From Geminicoccaceae bacterium (GTDB lineage Bacteria; Pseudomonadota; Alphaproteobacteria; Geminicoccales; Geminicoccaceae): a stretch of DNA of 64,000 nt. Under the pieces are notes generated by a model. It was not told where the DNA came from. It saw nothing but the letters and a program-made list of their open reading frames with translations, and made no database searches. Position numbers and translations under genes: made by a program. Below, in pieces: positions 52,243 through 60,443 of the stretch. Each line of letters starts with the position of its first letter. The stretch's first letter is position 1. Location: positions 58,014 through 122,013 of the forward strand of contig JANQPX010000076.1 in the NCBI GenBank assembly GCA_028285265.1. Reading direction: 5' to 3'.

Positions 52243-53258
52243 TGACGATCCCAGAACACATGACAGATCGGGCGACCGCGGCGCTAGCGGGACTTGCCAT
52301 TGGCGACGCGCTCGGCATGCCATCGCAAGCGATGACAAGATCCGAGATCACGAACGCTTATGGCCGGATTACGGACTTCGTCGCACCGATCACCGACCAT
52401 CCCATTTCTCACGGTCTCCCTGCAGCGTCAGTGACTGATGATACCGAGCAAACATTGCTCTTGGCCAAGCTTCTCATCCGGTCAAACGGACGGATCGATG
52501 ATCATGCCTGGGCGCGTGCCCTGATGGACTGGGAAACGGATGTGCGCCAACGCGGACTACGCGATCTACTAGGCCCCTCCACCAAGAAAGCCCTGGATGC
52601 GTTACTCAAGGGCGTACCGGTCACAGCAACCGGTTGTCATGGGACAACAAATGGCGCCGCCATGCGGATCACGCCCGTCGCGATCGCCCTCCCCTCTGAC
52701 GATGCTGAAGCGCTCGTCGCCGGCGTGGAGAAAGCGTGCCGGATCACCCACAATACCCGTGAGGCGATTGCCGCGGCAGCCGCAGTTGCGATGGTCGTCA
52801 GTCGTGGCATCGACGGCGCGGATTTCGAAACCACCCTGCCAGACGCACTCGCCTCCGCACGACTTGGAGGCGCATGCGGTGCCATGACCGGTGAAGCTGA
52901 TATGGCCGGCCGAATCGAGGCAGCCCTTGCCGTTGCGAACCGAAACTTTGAAGACCAATTGGCCAAGACGATCGGCACATCGGTCGCTAGCCACGAATCC
53001 GTCGCGACAGCCTTCGGGGTCGTCCGGCTCGCCAAAGGCGATCCATGGCAAGCGGCAGAGATCGCCGCCAATATCGGGGATGATACAGACACCATCGGCG
53101 CCATCGCCTGCGCGATGGCAGGAGCCTGTAGCGGCTTAAATGCGTTTCCTAATGGCAAGATCGACCATGTCGTCAAAACGAACCGTCTCGATCTCGATCC
53201 CCTAATTCGCGGCCTCCTTAGCATTCGCGAAGGGCGATCTGATGGAGCCGCACGATGA
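52242..53258 (+). CDS. ADP-ribosylglycohydrolase family protein (DraG-like)
   Basis: The 338-residue all-helical hydrolase matches the ADP-ribosylglycohydrolase family from end to end: GLAIGDALGMP at the N-terminus, the metal-binding SVTDDTEQT, HGTTNGAAMRITPVAI in the middle and NIGDDTDTIGAIACAMAGA at the C-terminus. The binuclear metal ligands are intact. Such enzymes cleave N- or O-glycosidic bonds of ribosylated substrates, not only ADP-ribosyl proteins. Coupled with a PfkB kinase and a transporter, a role in releasing ribose or a base from a small imported ribosyl compound is likely. The TTG at 52239 is an alternative start. Confidence 0.87.
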   Translation: MTIPEHMTDRATAALAGLAIGDALGMPSQAMTRSEITNAYGRITDFVAPITDHPISHGLPAASVTDDTEQTLLLAKLLIRSNGRIDDHAWARALMDWETDVRQRGLRDLLGPSTKKALDALLKGVPVTATGCHGTTNGAAMRITPVAIALPSDDAEALVAGVEKACRITHNTREAIAAAAAVAMVVSRGIDGADFETTLPDALASARLGGACGAMTGEADMAGRIEAALAVANRNFEDQLAKTIGTSVASHESVATAFGVVRLAKGDPWQAAEIAANIGDDTDTIGAIACAMAGACSGLNAFPNGKIDHVVKTNRLDLDPLIRGLLSIREGRSDGAAR

Positions 53259-54232
53259 CCGGCCGCTTGATCCAGGTTTCCGGCATCATCGTCGATCACA
53301 TCTACAAAGTCGAGAAGGTACCGGCACCTGGCACTGAGGCGATAGTCCATGGCGCAACGCTCGAGGCTGGCGGTGGATTCAATGCCATGGCGGCGGCTCG
53401 ACGGTGCGGGATCGATGTCGGCTATGCCGGCAGCCTCGGCAACGGGCCCTTTGCCGACATCGCTGAAATGGCGTTGGAGGCAGAAGGCATCGCCGTTCTG
53501 CAACCCAGCAAAAAGAACAGCGATCAGGGCTGCTGCACCGTCCTGATCGACCGACATGGTGAGCGCAGTTTCATCGCAGCAGAGGGCGCTGATGGGCATC
53601 TGGAGCCCAGCGATCTCGACGCCATCCAACACCGCGACGACGACTGGTTTTTGTTGTCTGGCTACGCGCTCGGCTATCCCGGCAGCTGTTCGACATTGAC
53701 AGCCTGGCTCGAAAGGGCTCCGCCCAACTTCCGATTTGTCTTTGATCCCTGTCCACTGGTGGCACAGATTCCTGGCAGAAGCCGCCAAGTGGCGCTCAAT
53801 GCGGCGATGTGGATAACGGCAAACCTCGCCGAAGCCGAGTTCCTAACCGGACTTGGCAGTCCCAAGCCAGCAGTTGAAGCGCTTGCCACCAATCGCCCGA
53901 AAGACGGCGGGGCCATTTTGCGGGATGGCGCCAATGGATGTTATCTCGCCACGCCCGACCATTCCGCCATGCATCTTCCAGGTTTTCCCGTTCAGTCCGT
54001 CGACACGAATGGAGCCGGTGATACCCATGCCGGATCCTTCATCGCCATGTTAGCGCGTGGAGACGATCCCGCTTCGGCTGCGACCATCGCCAATGTGTGC
54101 GCAGCCCTCTCGACAACCCAAGAAGGCGCATCGACGGCTCCCAGTCTAGAAGAGGCCCAAGCGGCCATGGCTGAGAGTCGTAAACGCACAAACTCTGACA
54201 CGAACAGTTTCACATCAAGGAGGCAACCATGA
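53255..54232 (+). CDS. PfkB family carbohydrate/nucleoside kinase
   Basis: The 325-residue kinase has the PfkB N-terminal glycine motif (EAGGGFNAMAAARRCG) and the C-terminal anion-hole/catalytic motif NGAGDTHAGSF, with the catalytic Asp. It overlaps the DraG-like gene and the binding-protein gene by four bases each. PfkB members phosphorylate ribose, nucleosides or related sugars; the pairing with a ribosylglycohydrolase-like enzyme suggests a ribosyl or nucleoside substrate. Specificity cannot be read from sequence. Confidence 0.86.
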   Translation: MTGRLIQVSGIIVDHIYKVEKVPAPGTEAIVHGATLEAGGGFNAMAAARRCGIDVGYAGSLGNGPFADIAEMALEAEGIAVLQPSKKNSDQGCCTVLIDRHGERSFIAAEGADGHLEPSDLDAIQHRDDDWFLLSGYALGYPGSCSTLTAWLERAPPNFRFVFDPCPLVAQIPGRSRQVALNAAMWITANLAEAEFLTGLGSPKPAVEALATNRPKDGGAILRDGANGCYLATPDHSAMHLPGFPVQSVDTNGAGDTHAGSFIAMLARGDDPASAATIANVCAALSTTQEGASTAPSLEEAQAAMAESRKRTNSDTNSFTSRRQP

Positions 54233-55260
54233 AGAAACTGCTTTTAACCTCGCTGCTCGCGCTCACGGCAACGGGTGCACAGGCGGACGAAATCCGCGTC
54301 CTCAACTGGCAGGGCTACGGCACCGATCTCGACTGGGCGATTACGGCCTTCACCGAAGAAACGGGCCATACCGTTGTTCACGAATACTTCACTTCAGAGC
54401 AAGAGATGCTGACCAAGCTTCGGACGAACCCCGGCGCTTATGACGTGGTGCTCATCAACGCTGCCTATACCGCGCAGGCCAAGGAGGAGGGGCTGATCGC
54501 GCCGATCGACGCTTCCAAGATCTCGAATTTTGGCGATCTCGACCCAGCACTCTCGAGCAATGAGGATCTGAACCCGGGAGGCGAACTTCATGGGGTGCCC
54601 TGGACGTGGGGGCTGACATCGATCGCCGTCAATACCAATGACTTTTCAGAGATGCCGACCTCACTCTCCATCCTTTGGGACCCAGCATGGCAAGGTCGGG
54701 TGTCAATCCGTGACGACGGCCTCGAGGCCGTTCAGTTCGCTGCGATGGCGACTGGGCAAAACCTGAACGACATTACCGACCTCGATGCCGTCAAGGCGAA
54801 ACTCGAAGAATTGCTTCCGCAGATCACGACGTTTTGGAGCTCCGAGAACGACTGGAACCAGTTCATGTCGGCAGGCGATTTCGCGGTCGCGACCTATTGG
54901 TCCGGCTCGGCCTCACGCTCGATCTCGAAGGGCTTGCCGATTGCTTTTGTTGTGCCTGAAGAGGGCGCACTCGGCTGGCTGGATGGTCTGTCCATTCCAA
55001 CGAGTTCCGAACATCAGGACGCAGCCCACGCTTTTATCGACTGGATGGTCGATCCGGACTTCTATGTGAAGTGGGATGCCGAAGGTGCGCCCGCGACGTC
55101 GAACATGCAGGCCGCGGCAGCCCTGCCGGAAACCAGCTTCAATCGCCGTGTCCTCGGCGATCCGGCAACGGTGGCCAAGGTCCAGTTCATGCGGCCTGTC
55201 TCGGACGAAAACCGGGAAGCCTATCTGAAACTCTGGCAGGATCTGAAGGCCGTTCAGTAA
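54229..55260 (+). CDS. PotD-like ABC substrate-binding protein
   Basis: The 343-residue product has a Sec signal peptide (cleavage after AQA at residue 19) and the fold of the PotD/PotF polyamine-binding group (IRVLNWQGYG, VVHEYFTSEQEMLTKLRTN, YDVVLINAAYT). Acidic residues expected for cationic ligands are present, but polyamine specificity is not assured. It overlaps the PfkB gene by four bases and lies 21 bases before the PotB-like gene. Confidence 0.87.
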   Translation: MKKLLLTSLLALTATGAQADEIRVLNWQGYGTDLDWAITAFTEETGHTVVHEYFTSEQEMLTKLRTNPGAYDVVLINAAYTAQAKEEGLIAPIDASKISNFGDLDPALSSNEDLNPGGELHGVPWTWGLTSIAVNTNDFSEMPTSLSILWDPAWQGRVSIRDDGLEAVQFAAMATGQNLNDITDLDAVKAKLEELLPQITTFWSSENDWNQFMSAGDFAVATYWSGSASRSISKGLPIAFVVPEEGALGWLDGLSIPTSSEHQDAAHAFIDWMVDPDFYVKWDAEGAPATSNMQAAAALPETSFNRRVLGDPATVAKVQFMRPVSDENREAYLKLWQDLKAVQ

Positions 55261-55281
55261 TCCCGTCATAACTGGGAATGA

Positions 55282-56148
55282 ATGATGGCGGGTTTGATCG
55301 CTCAGCAAGACCGTGCGCGCGCCGCCCTGCTTCTTTCCCCGGCCTATCTGTGGCTGACAGTGGCAGTCTTTCTGCCACTGTCAGCGATGGCCTATTTTAG
55401 TTTTCTATCCGACATCCCATTCGGCGATCGGGAATGGCATGTCACGCTTGACAATTATCGGGCGTTTATTGAGACCGGAACCTACGCCACCCTTCTTTGG
55501 AAATCGATCAAGCTTGGCGCGACGGTCACGCTGCTTTCGGTGATCATCGGCTTTCCTTGTGCCTTTGTTCTAGCCAAAGTGATTAAGGGACGCTCCCGCG
55601 AGGCGTTGTTCTTACTTGTGATCCTACCATTCTGGTCAAACTCGCTTGTCAGGATCTTCTCCTGGGCGATCGTCCTGCGCGGCAATGGTGTGCTTGATGC
55701 CACCGCCAATGCGATCCTCCCGTTTGATGTGCGACTGAATCTGATGTTCAGCACGACCGCCATCGTTATCGGGCTGGTGCATTCCTACCTGCCCTACATC
55801 ATCTTGACCTCTTACCTTGCACTCCAGGCTATCGATGACAGCCTGATTGAAGCAGCGAGGTCGCTTGGCGCTAAACGGCGAACGATCCTTTGGCGGTTGA
55901 TTCTCCCTCTTGCTGCACCCGGTATCATCGCCGGTGCCGTCTTGGTCTTCGTTCCCGTCGTCGGGTCATTCATGGAGCCGCGTCTTCTTGGCGGTCGGTT
56001 CGGCACCTATTATGGCACCGTGATTGAGGACCAGTTCGTTGCCGTGTTCAATTGGCCGCTCGGCGCAGCTCTCTCCTTCATCCTGCTGACCGTCGTCCTT
56101 CTGATTCTGGCGATCTCCAGCCCGATCTTGAGGAGAACACAGGCATGA
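55282..56148 (+). CDS. PotB-like ABC permease
   Basis: The 288-residue permease has six membrane helices and the EAA coupling loop EAARSLGAKRRTILWRLILP. Two ATG codons (55282, 55285) follow a GGGA site. It overlaps the PotC-like gene by four bases. It forms half of the importer pore. Confidence 0.88.
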   Translation: MMAGLIAQQDRARAALLLSPAYLWLTVAVFLPLSAMAYFSFLSDIPFGDREWHVTLDNYRAFIETGTYATLLWKSIKLGATVTLLSVIIGFPCAFVLAKVIKGRSREALFLLVILPFWSNSLVRIFSWAIVLRGNGVLDATANAILPFDVRLNLMFSTTAIVIGLVHSYLPYIILTSYLALQAIDDSLIEAARSLGAKRRTILWRLILPLAAPGIIAGAVLVFVPVVGSFMEPRLLGGRFGTYYGTVIEDQFVAVFNWPLGAALSFILLTVVLLILAISSPILRRTQA

Positions 56149-56930
56149 GCAACCGCTTCCTCAATGGCCTCGGGCGGTTCTATTTGGGGCTCGTCCTGTT
56201 TTTTCTTTATGCGCCGATCCTGGTCATGGCCGCTATGTCCCTCAATGCCTCAGAGTTTTACCAGCTACCGTTCACCTTCTCGACCGAATGGTACAGCCGC
56301 CTTTGGTCGAATGACGAAATCCTAACGGCGGCCTGGCGTTCAGTCTGGATTGCCATCGTCGTGACCGCCATCGCCACCAGCCTGGGGACCGCCGCCGCCA
56401 TCGCGCTGTTCCGATACGAATTTCCAGGCAAAAAGATACTCCAAGTGCTCTTGTTCCCACCGATTGCCATCCCTTGGCTGATTACCGGAACGGCGATGCT
56501 GATTTTCTTCTTTGGCGTCGGCATCGGGCGAGGATCGCCTGCCGTTGTCGTCGGCCACGTGGCGCTCGCCCTGCCCTATGTCATCGTCGTCGTAACCGCA
56601 AGGCTCGCCACCTTTGATCGAGCCCTTGAGGAGGCAGCACGGTCGCTCGGGGCCTCGCCCTGGCGTGTCACCCGCTCGGTAACACTGCCCTGGATCGCGC
56701 CGGGCATCATCGCTGGTGGGCTCTTGGCATTTGCCGTCAGTTTCGATCAGTTCGTGGTCTCCTACTTCCTCTCAGAACCCGGTGACAGCACGCTTCCGGT
56801 TCTCATCTATACGGCCATCCGCAAAGGCTTCACGCCCGAGATCAACGCGATCTCGACCATCATTATCGTCATATCCATGGGTATGATGATCTTAGCCGCG
56901 CGCTTCTCGAATTTCGGAGGAGAACGGTGA
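56145..56930 (+). CDS. PotC-like ABC permease
   Basis: The 261-residue permease has six membrane helices and the coupling loop EAARSLGASPWRVTRSVTLP. The ATG at 56145 overlaps the PotB-like stop (ATGA), and its own stop overlaps the start of the cytochrome P450 gene by four bases, which ties the P450 to the transporter. Confidence 0.88.
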   Translation: MSNRFLNGLGRFYLGLVLFFLYAPILVMAAMSLNASEFYQLPFTFSTEWYSRLWSNDEILTAAWRSVWIAIVVTAIATSLGTAAAIALFRYEFPGKKILQVLLFPPIAIPWLITGTAMLIFFFGVGIGRGSPAVVVGHVALALPYVIVVVTARLATFDRALEEAARSLGASPWRVTRSVTLPWIAPGIIAGGLLAFAVSFDQFVVSYFLSEPGDSTLPVLIYTAIRKGFTPEINAISTIIIVISMGMMILAARFSNFGGER

Positions 56931-58174
56931 TGAATCATCGGGATGATCCAGTGGGCACCCTACCTAAGAAACCCAACCAAACGGCCGACTTCCACTTTGA
57001 TCACCATGCCGAGGCATTTGTGCATGGCCACAAAGACATCAACGACGAAATCAGGCAGCAATGCCCCGTTGGAAAAACCGACGCACATGGTGGTTTTTGG
57101 GTCCTGTCCGGACATGCCGAAGTCACTGAAGCCGCGCGGGACGATGTGCGGTTCTCTTCCGAAATCAGTCTGCTTATACCGCCCAGCAAGATCGGACGTC
57201 TTTTGCCATTACAAGCCGATCCGCCGCGTCTTCAGATCTATCGTTTGGCCCTCATGCCCTTCTTTAAACCAAAAGCGGTGGCCACCATGACCCCCGCCAT
57301 CGAAGCTGATACAAAAACGGCGATCGACGCGATGCTCCATCGCGGCCGTGGTGAAATTGTGAATGATCTGGGCTTGCCGGTGCCGGGGCGAACGACGATG
57401 CGTGTGCTTGGTCTCGCTCCAGATCGTTGGGAAGAGTTCGGCCGTCCGATCAACCAGGTGACCTTCGCCCATCCGGGCTCAACGACATATGCCAATGCAG
57501 AACAACAAATCCGCGCTTTCGACCAAAAGATCACTGAAGAAATCGACCAGCGTCTCGCGACACCGCGCGAGGATGGGATCAGCAGACTAATTGCCTTTCG
57601 TCACAATGATGTACGCTTTACTCGTGATGAGCTGATCGCGCTGGTCCGCATGATCATCTTCGGTGGGCTCGACACCGTGACAGGAGCTATCGGCAATATC
57701 GTCGCGATACTGGCGACACGGCAGGACCTGCAAGACCGCCTGCGACAAACGCCCGATCTACTGCCAAGCGCCATAGAAGAGTTTCTCCGGTTTGAAGCAC
57801 CAATCCAAGGCTTTGCACGCAAAGCGACCTGTTCCTTCTCCATGGGCGGCCGCACGATCTCGAAAGGGGATCGGGTTTGGCTGAATTGGGGAGCTGCCAA
57901 TCATGATCCATCTGAGTTTGATGAGCCTGCCTTGATCTCTCTCAATCGCCGCCCGAACCGGCATCTCACCTTCGGCATCGGCGGTCATGTCTGCAGCGGC
58001 GCACGTCTCGCGAGAGCTGAAATCCGAATCATGCTGGAGACCCTGCTCAGCGCCACCTCAAGATTCGACTTGACCGGCGAGGGTATCGTCTACCCCCGAA
58101 CCATTGGGCAGCTTCTTGGTAAGAAAGCCGTGCATATCCGCATGACACCGACGAAGGACAGCGCTGATGGCTGA
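56927..58174 (+). CDS. Cytochrome P450
   Basis: The 415-residue soluble bacterial P450 has the haem-binding motif FGIGGHVCSG with Cys356 as axial ligand, the K-helix EEFLR, and an I-helix FGGLDTVTGAIG with the oxygen-activating Asp-Thr pair. It has no membrane anchor. No ferredoxin or ferredoxin reductase gene lies in the operon, so redox partners must come from elsewhere. It is inserted between the PotC-like and PotA-like genes with overlaps of four and eight bases, an unusual place for an oxidase, and probably hydroxylates or N-demethylates the imported compound. The start is GTG 56927 or ATG 56930. Confidence 0.92.
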   Translation: MMNHRDDPVGTLPKKPNQTADFHFDHHAEAFVHGHKDINDEIRQQCPVGKTDAHGGFWVLSGHAEVTEAARDDVRFSSEISLLIPPSKIGRLLPLQADPPRLQIYRLALMPFFKPKAVATMTPAIEADTKTAIDAMLHRGRGEIVNDLGLPVPGRTTMRVLGLAPDRWEEFGRPINQVTFAHPGSTTYANAEQQIRAFDQKITEEIDQRLATPREDGISRLIAFRHNDVRFTRDELIALVRMIIFGGLDTVTGAIGNIVAILATRQDLQDRLRQTPDLLPSAIEEFLRFEAPIQGFARKATCSFSMGGRTISKGDRVWLNWGAANHDPSEFDEPALISLNRRPNRHLTFGIGGHVCSGARLARAEIRIMLETLLSATSRFDLTGEGIVYPRTIGQLLGKKAVHIRMTPTKDSADG

Positions 58175-59192
58175 GGTTCGCGTCGAACATCTCGACAAGG
58201 CCTATGGGGCCGACAAAGCCCTGGATGATGTGACGCTTTCCTTTCCTGATGGCGGCTTCTTTGGATTGTTGGGCCCGTCTGGAAGCGGCAAGACGACACT
58301 ACTTCGTGCCATCGCCGGCTTTGTGATCCCCGATCGCGGACAGGTGTTCGTCGATGACCAACCCGTCGAAAACGTGCCCGTCGAAAAGCGGGAAATCGGC
58401 ATGGTTTTCCAGAGCTATGCACTGTTTCCCAATATGACGGTCGCGGACAACGTCGGCTTTGGTTTATCCGTGAGGAAGGTCAGCTCTGCAGAACAGCGAA
58501 AACGCGTCGATGCCGCTCTAGATCTGGTTCAGCTGGGTGACTTTGCCAAACGAAAGCCACATCAGCTCTCTGGTGGCCAACGCCAACGTGTGGCCATGGC
58601 ACGCGCAATCGTAACCCAGCCGAGAGTCCTCTTGCTCGACGAGCCACTCTCAGCACTCGATAAGGCGCTTCGCGTCGACATGCAGATCGAGCTCAAGCGT
58701 ATTCAGCGTGAAGTCGGCATCACAACGATTTTCGTCACCCACGATCAAGAAGAAGCCCTGACGCTCTCTGATCAGATCGGCGTTCTCAAAGACGGACAAC
58801 TCGTTCGCCATGGCCCTCCACGTGAGGTCTATAACGATCCCCGCGACGCCTTTACGGCGAAGTTTCTTGGTGATGCCAATCTGATTGCCGGCACGCCGGA
58901 AGAAAATGGGCTTAGGCTGGTCGACGGCGCCTTAATTGCCGGCGTCAAGCAAAGCATGGTCGCCGTTCGGCCAGAGAACATCCGCATCACTGTATCGGAA
59001 CCCAATACACCGAACCGCTTGCGTGCAGAACTCCGTCAACGGATCTTCGGCGGCGCGATCGGAACCTGCATTCTCGATTGGCAGGGCACTGCCATCAAAG
59101 CTGTCGCCCGGGACATCGAATTCTCGGAGTTGTCAGACACCGGTCTTGTATGGATCTCTTGGCCAACGGATTGCACGATCGAACTTCAATGA
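58167..59192 (+). CDS. PotA-like ABC ATPase
   Basis: The 341-residue ATPase has Walker A GPSGSGKTT, signature LSGGQRQRV, Walker B VLLLDEPLSAL and switch His in VTHDQEEA, then a C-terminal TOBE domain (VAVRPENIRI, RIFGGAIGTCILDWQG). It is the last gene of the eight-gene operon, overlapping the P450 gene by eight bases. About 80 bases after its stop lies the broken tRNA-Lys sequence. Confidence 0.89.
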   Translation: MAEVRVEHLDKAYGADKALDDVTLSFPDGGFFGLLGPSGSGKTTLLRAIAGFVIPDRGQVFVDDQPVENVPVEKREIGMVFQSYALFPNMTVADNVGFGLSVRKVSSAEQRKRVDAALDLVQLGDFAKRKPHQLSGGQRQRVAMARAIVTQPRVLLLDEPLSALDKALRVDMQIELKRIQREVGITTIFVTHDQEEALTLSDQIGVLKDGQLVRHGPPREVYNDPRDAFTAKFLGDANLIAGTPEENGLRLVDGALIAGVKQSMVAVRPENIRITVSEPNTPNRLRAELRQRIFGGAIGTCILDWQGTAIKAVARDIEFSELSDTGLVWISWPTDCTIELQ

Positions 59193-59271
59193 ACGAGCGC
59201 AGTCGATTCGATCAAAAAACGGACAGACGGAATGTGTGTGGTGTGCGAAACTTAACTAAAACTCAGACTCT

Positions 59272-59302
59272 AAGCTCAGTCGGCAGAGCAGCTGACTCTT
59301 AA
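59272..59302 (+). tRNA. 5' fragment of tRNA-Lys(CTT): D arm and anticodon arm start
   Basis: AAGCTCAGTCGGCAGAGCAG followed by CTGACTCTTAA reproduces positions 8-38 of a bacterial tRNA-Lys: D stem GCTC/GAGC, D loop, 5' anticodon stem GCTGA and the loop CTCTTAA with anticodon CTT. The acceptor strand expected to pair with the 3' fragment at 63849 (GGGCGCA) is absent; AGACTCT is found instead. After the loop the sequence becomes ATAGC, not TCAGC. It is a broken tRNA gene and should not yield a functional tRNA. Confidence 0.75.
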
Positions 59303-59372
59303 ATAGCTACAGCTCACGATAACAGATTTTTATGTATAAGATCAGAGACATGTAGTCTTCAGCCATGGTGTC

Positions 59373-60017
59373 TTATGAAATTTGGAAACATAGCGCAGAG
59401 ATTACACGCAACTGCCCTGGGGCAGCCGGAGTAACACAATGGGGGATTAGCCCACCGGCAAGAACTATTGACTGGCCTGGTCGAACGTCTACCGCCCTTG
59501 CGCCGTCATAGGGACTGGCGCGAATGGCTGAGAGAGGTTCGGCATACCGATCTGGATATGCAACCAGGGTAGCACCAACTCCTGGTGGCGAATTGTCGTG
59601 CAACAGCGTAATGACAGCAACATCGCATTCATCGACATCGCGGTGAAGGCCAAGGAAATCAAGATCTCGCGCGTAAAAGTTATAGCTGCCGCGGGTCCCG
59701 CTTCGACTGATGCGCGCGCCACAAAGCTGTGATAGCGCATCGAGCAGGTTTGCATCGGCATAGAAAGCATCTTGCACAGACCCACCTCCAGCAGTCAGCA
59801 AGCTACGACTTGGGGTGCCTCCTCGGATCTCTTCAGTGTCGTCGATCGGACATTCTTGTATCTCCGCAGCGCTATACTGGATCTCAGCCTCAGCACGAAG
59901 TGCCTCGAACCATCCGTGGGCAGGGAAACCATCCCAAATGATACATCCACCGGCTGCACTTAAGAGCCTTGAGGCTGCTAATGAGTGAGAGAGCGTGTTG
60001 GCGGCTTCTCGTCTCAT
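59373..60017 (-). CDS. 2-oxoglutarate/Fe(II)-dependent oxygenase-like protein
   Basis: The 214-residue product has the facial triad of 2OG/Fe(II) oxygenases: H125-x-D127 in FLGLHRDVDE, distal H193 in GLIPHCVTP, and R204 (GQLRVISALC) at the usual place for binding the 2-oxoglutarate carboxylate. Spacing of about 66 residues between HxD and the distal His is normal. Strands before the triad (RGSYNFYARDLDF) fit the double-stranded beta helix. It is the last gene of the island operon and starts directly after the stop of the propeptide-like gene. It may hydroxylate a protein side chain, for example proline in the protease tail; this is inference from context. Confidence 0.75.
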   Translation of the reverse strand: MRREAANTLSHSLAASRLLSAAGGCIIWDGFPAHGWFEALRAEAEIQYSAAEIQECPIDDTEEIRGGTPSRSLLTAGGGSVQDAFYADANLLDALSQLCGARISRSGTRGSYNFYARDLDFLGLHRDVDECDVAVITLLHDNSPPGVGATLVAYPDRYAEPLSAIRASPYDGARAVDVRPGQSIVLAGGLIPHCVTPAAPGQLRVISALCFQIS

Positions 60018-60440
60018 CTACGGGTCCAATCCACTCAAATCACCATCGCCGCGATCGTCAAGCGTAGAGGGAGGCTCGAAGACAATTGTAACAAGGATGG
60101 ATGCTATAGCGTCGGGAACCGCATCGAGAGGCAGTTCCCGGCTTCGCTCGCCATTATCAACCTCAACCCAAACACCACTAGCGTCATTCACCAATTTGAC
60201 GCCAAAGTACTGTTCAAATTTGTTTTTCGACCCCTCGATAGAAAACGAAGCGCCACCAAATGGACCGACATTGAACCCGGCACTGCGAAAGGCCGATTGC
60301 GTAAGTTTCACCTCGGCCGACGAAGGCAGGTATCTTGCGACGTTCCTAGCTGTGATCTCATCGAAGCCACCGGGAGCTATGCCGGACGCAGGTTGAAGCA
60401 CGACAAGCGCCACGATGAGTGCTATTTCGGGGTCCATCAT
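60018..60440 (-). CDS. Stand-alone propeptide-like protein related to the adjacent protease
   Basis: The 140-residue product repeats, in residues about 49-86, a motif found at residues 77-109 of the protease encoded upstream: A-G-F-x-V, then F-x-I-x-G-S-x4-E-x2-F-x2-K-L-V. The pattern resembles the prodomain of sedolisin/kumamolisin-type proteases, which folds against the enzyme and blocks it. The N-terminus has a short hydrophobic stretch (ALIVALVVLQPASG). It starts three bases after the protease stop. A role as a trans-acting chaperone or inhibitor of the protease is plausible. I recognise no named family for the whole protein. Confidence 0.65.
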   Translation of the reverse strand: MMDPEIALIVALVVLQPASGIAPGGFDEITARNVARYLPSSAEVKLTQSAFRSAGFNVGPFGGASFSIEGSKNKFEQYFGVKLVNDASGVWVEVDNGERSRELPLDAVPDAIASILVTIVFEPPSTLDDRGDGDLSGLDP

Positions 60441-60443
60441 TGA

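Noticed and set aside
59272..59350. Complete tRNA at the left junction
   Set aside because: After the anticodon loop no T arm or acceptor strand follows, and the 5' acceptor strand is not complementary to any nearby sequence.
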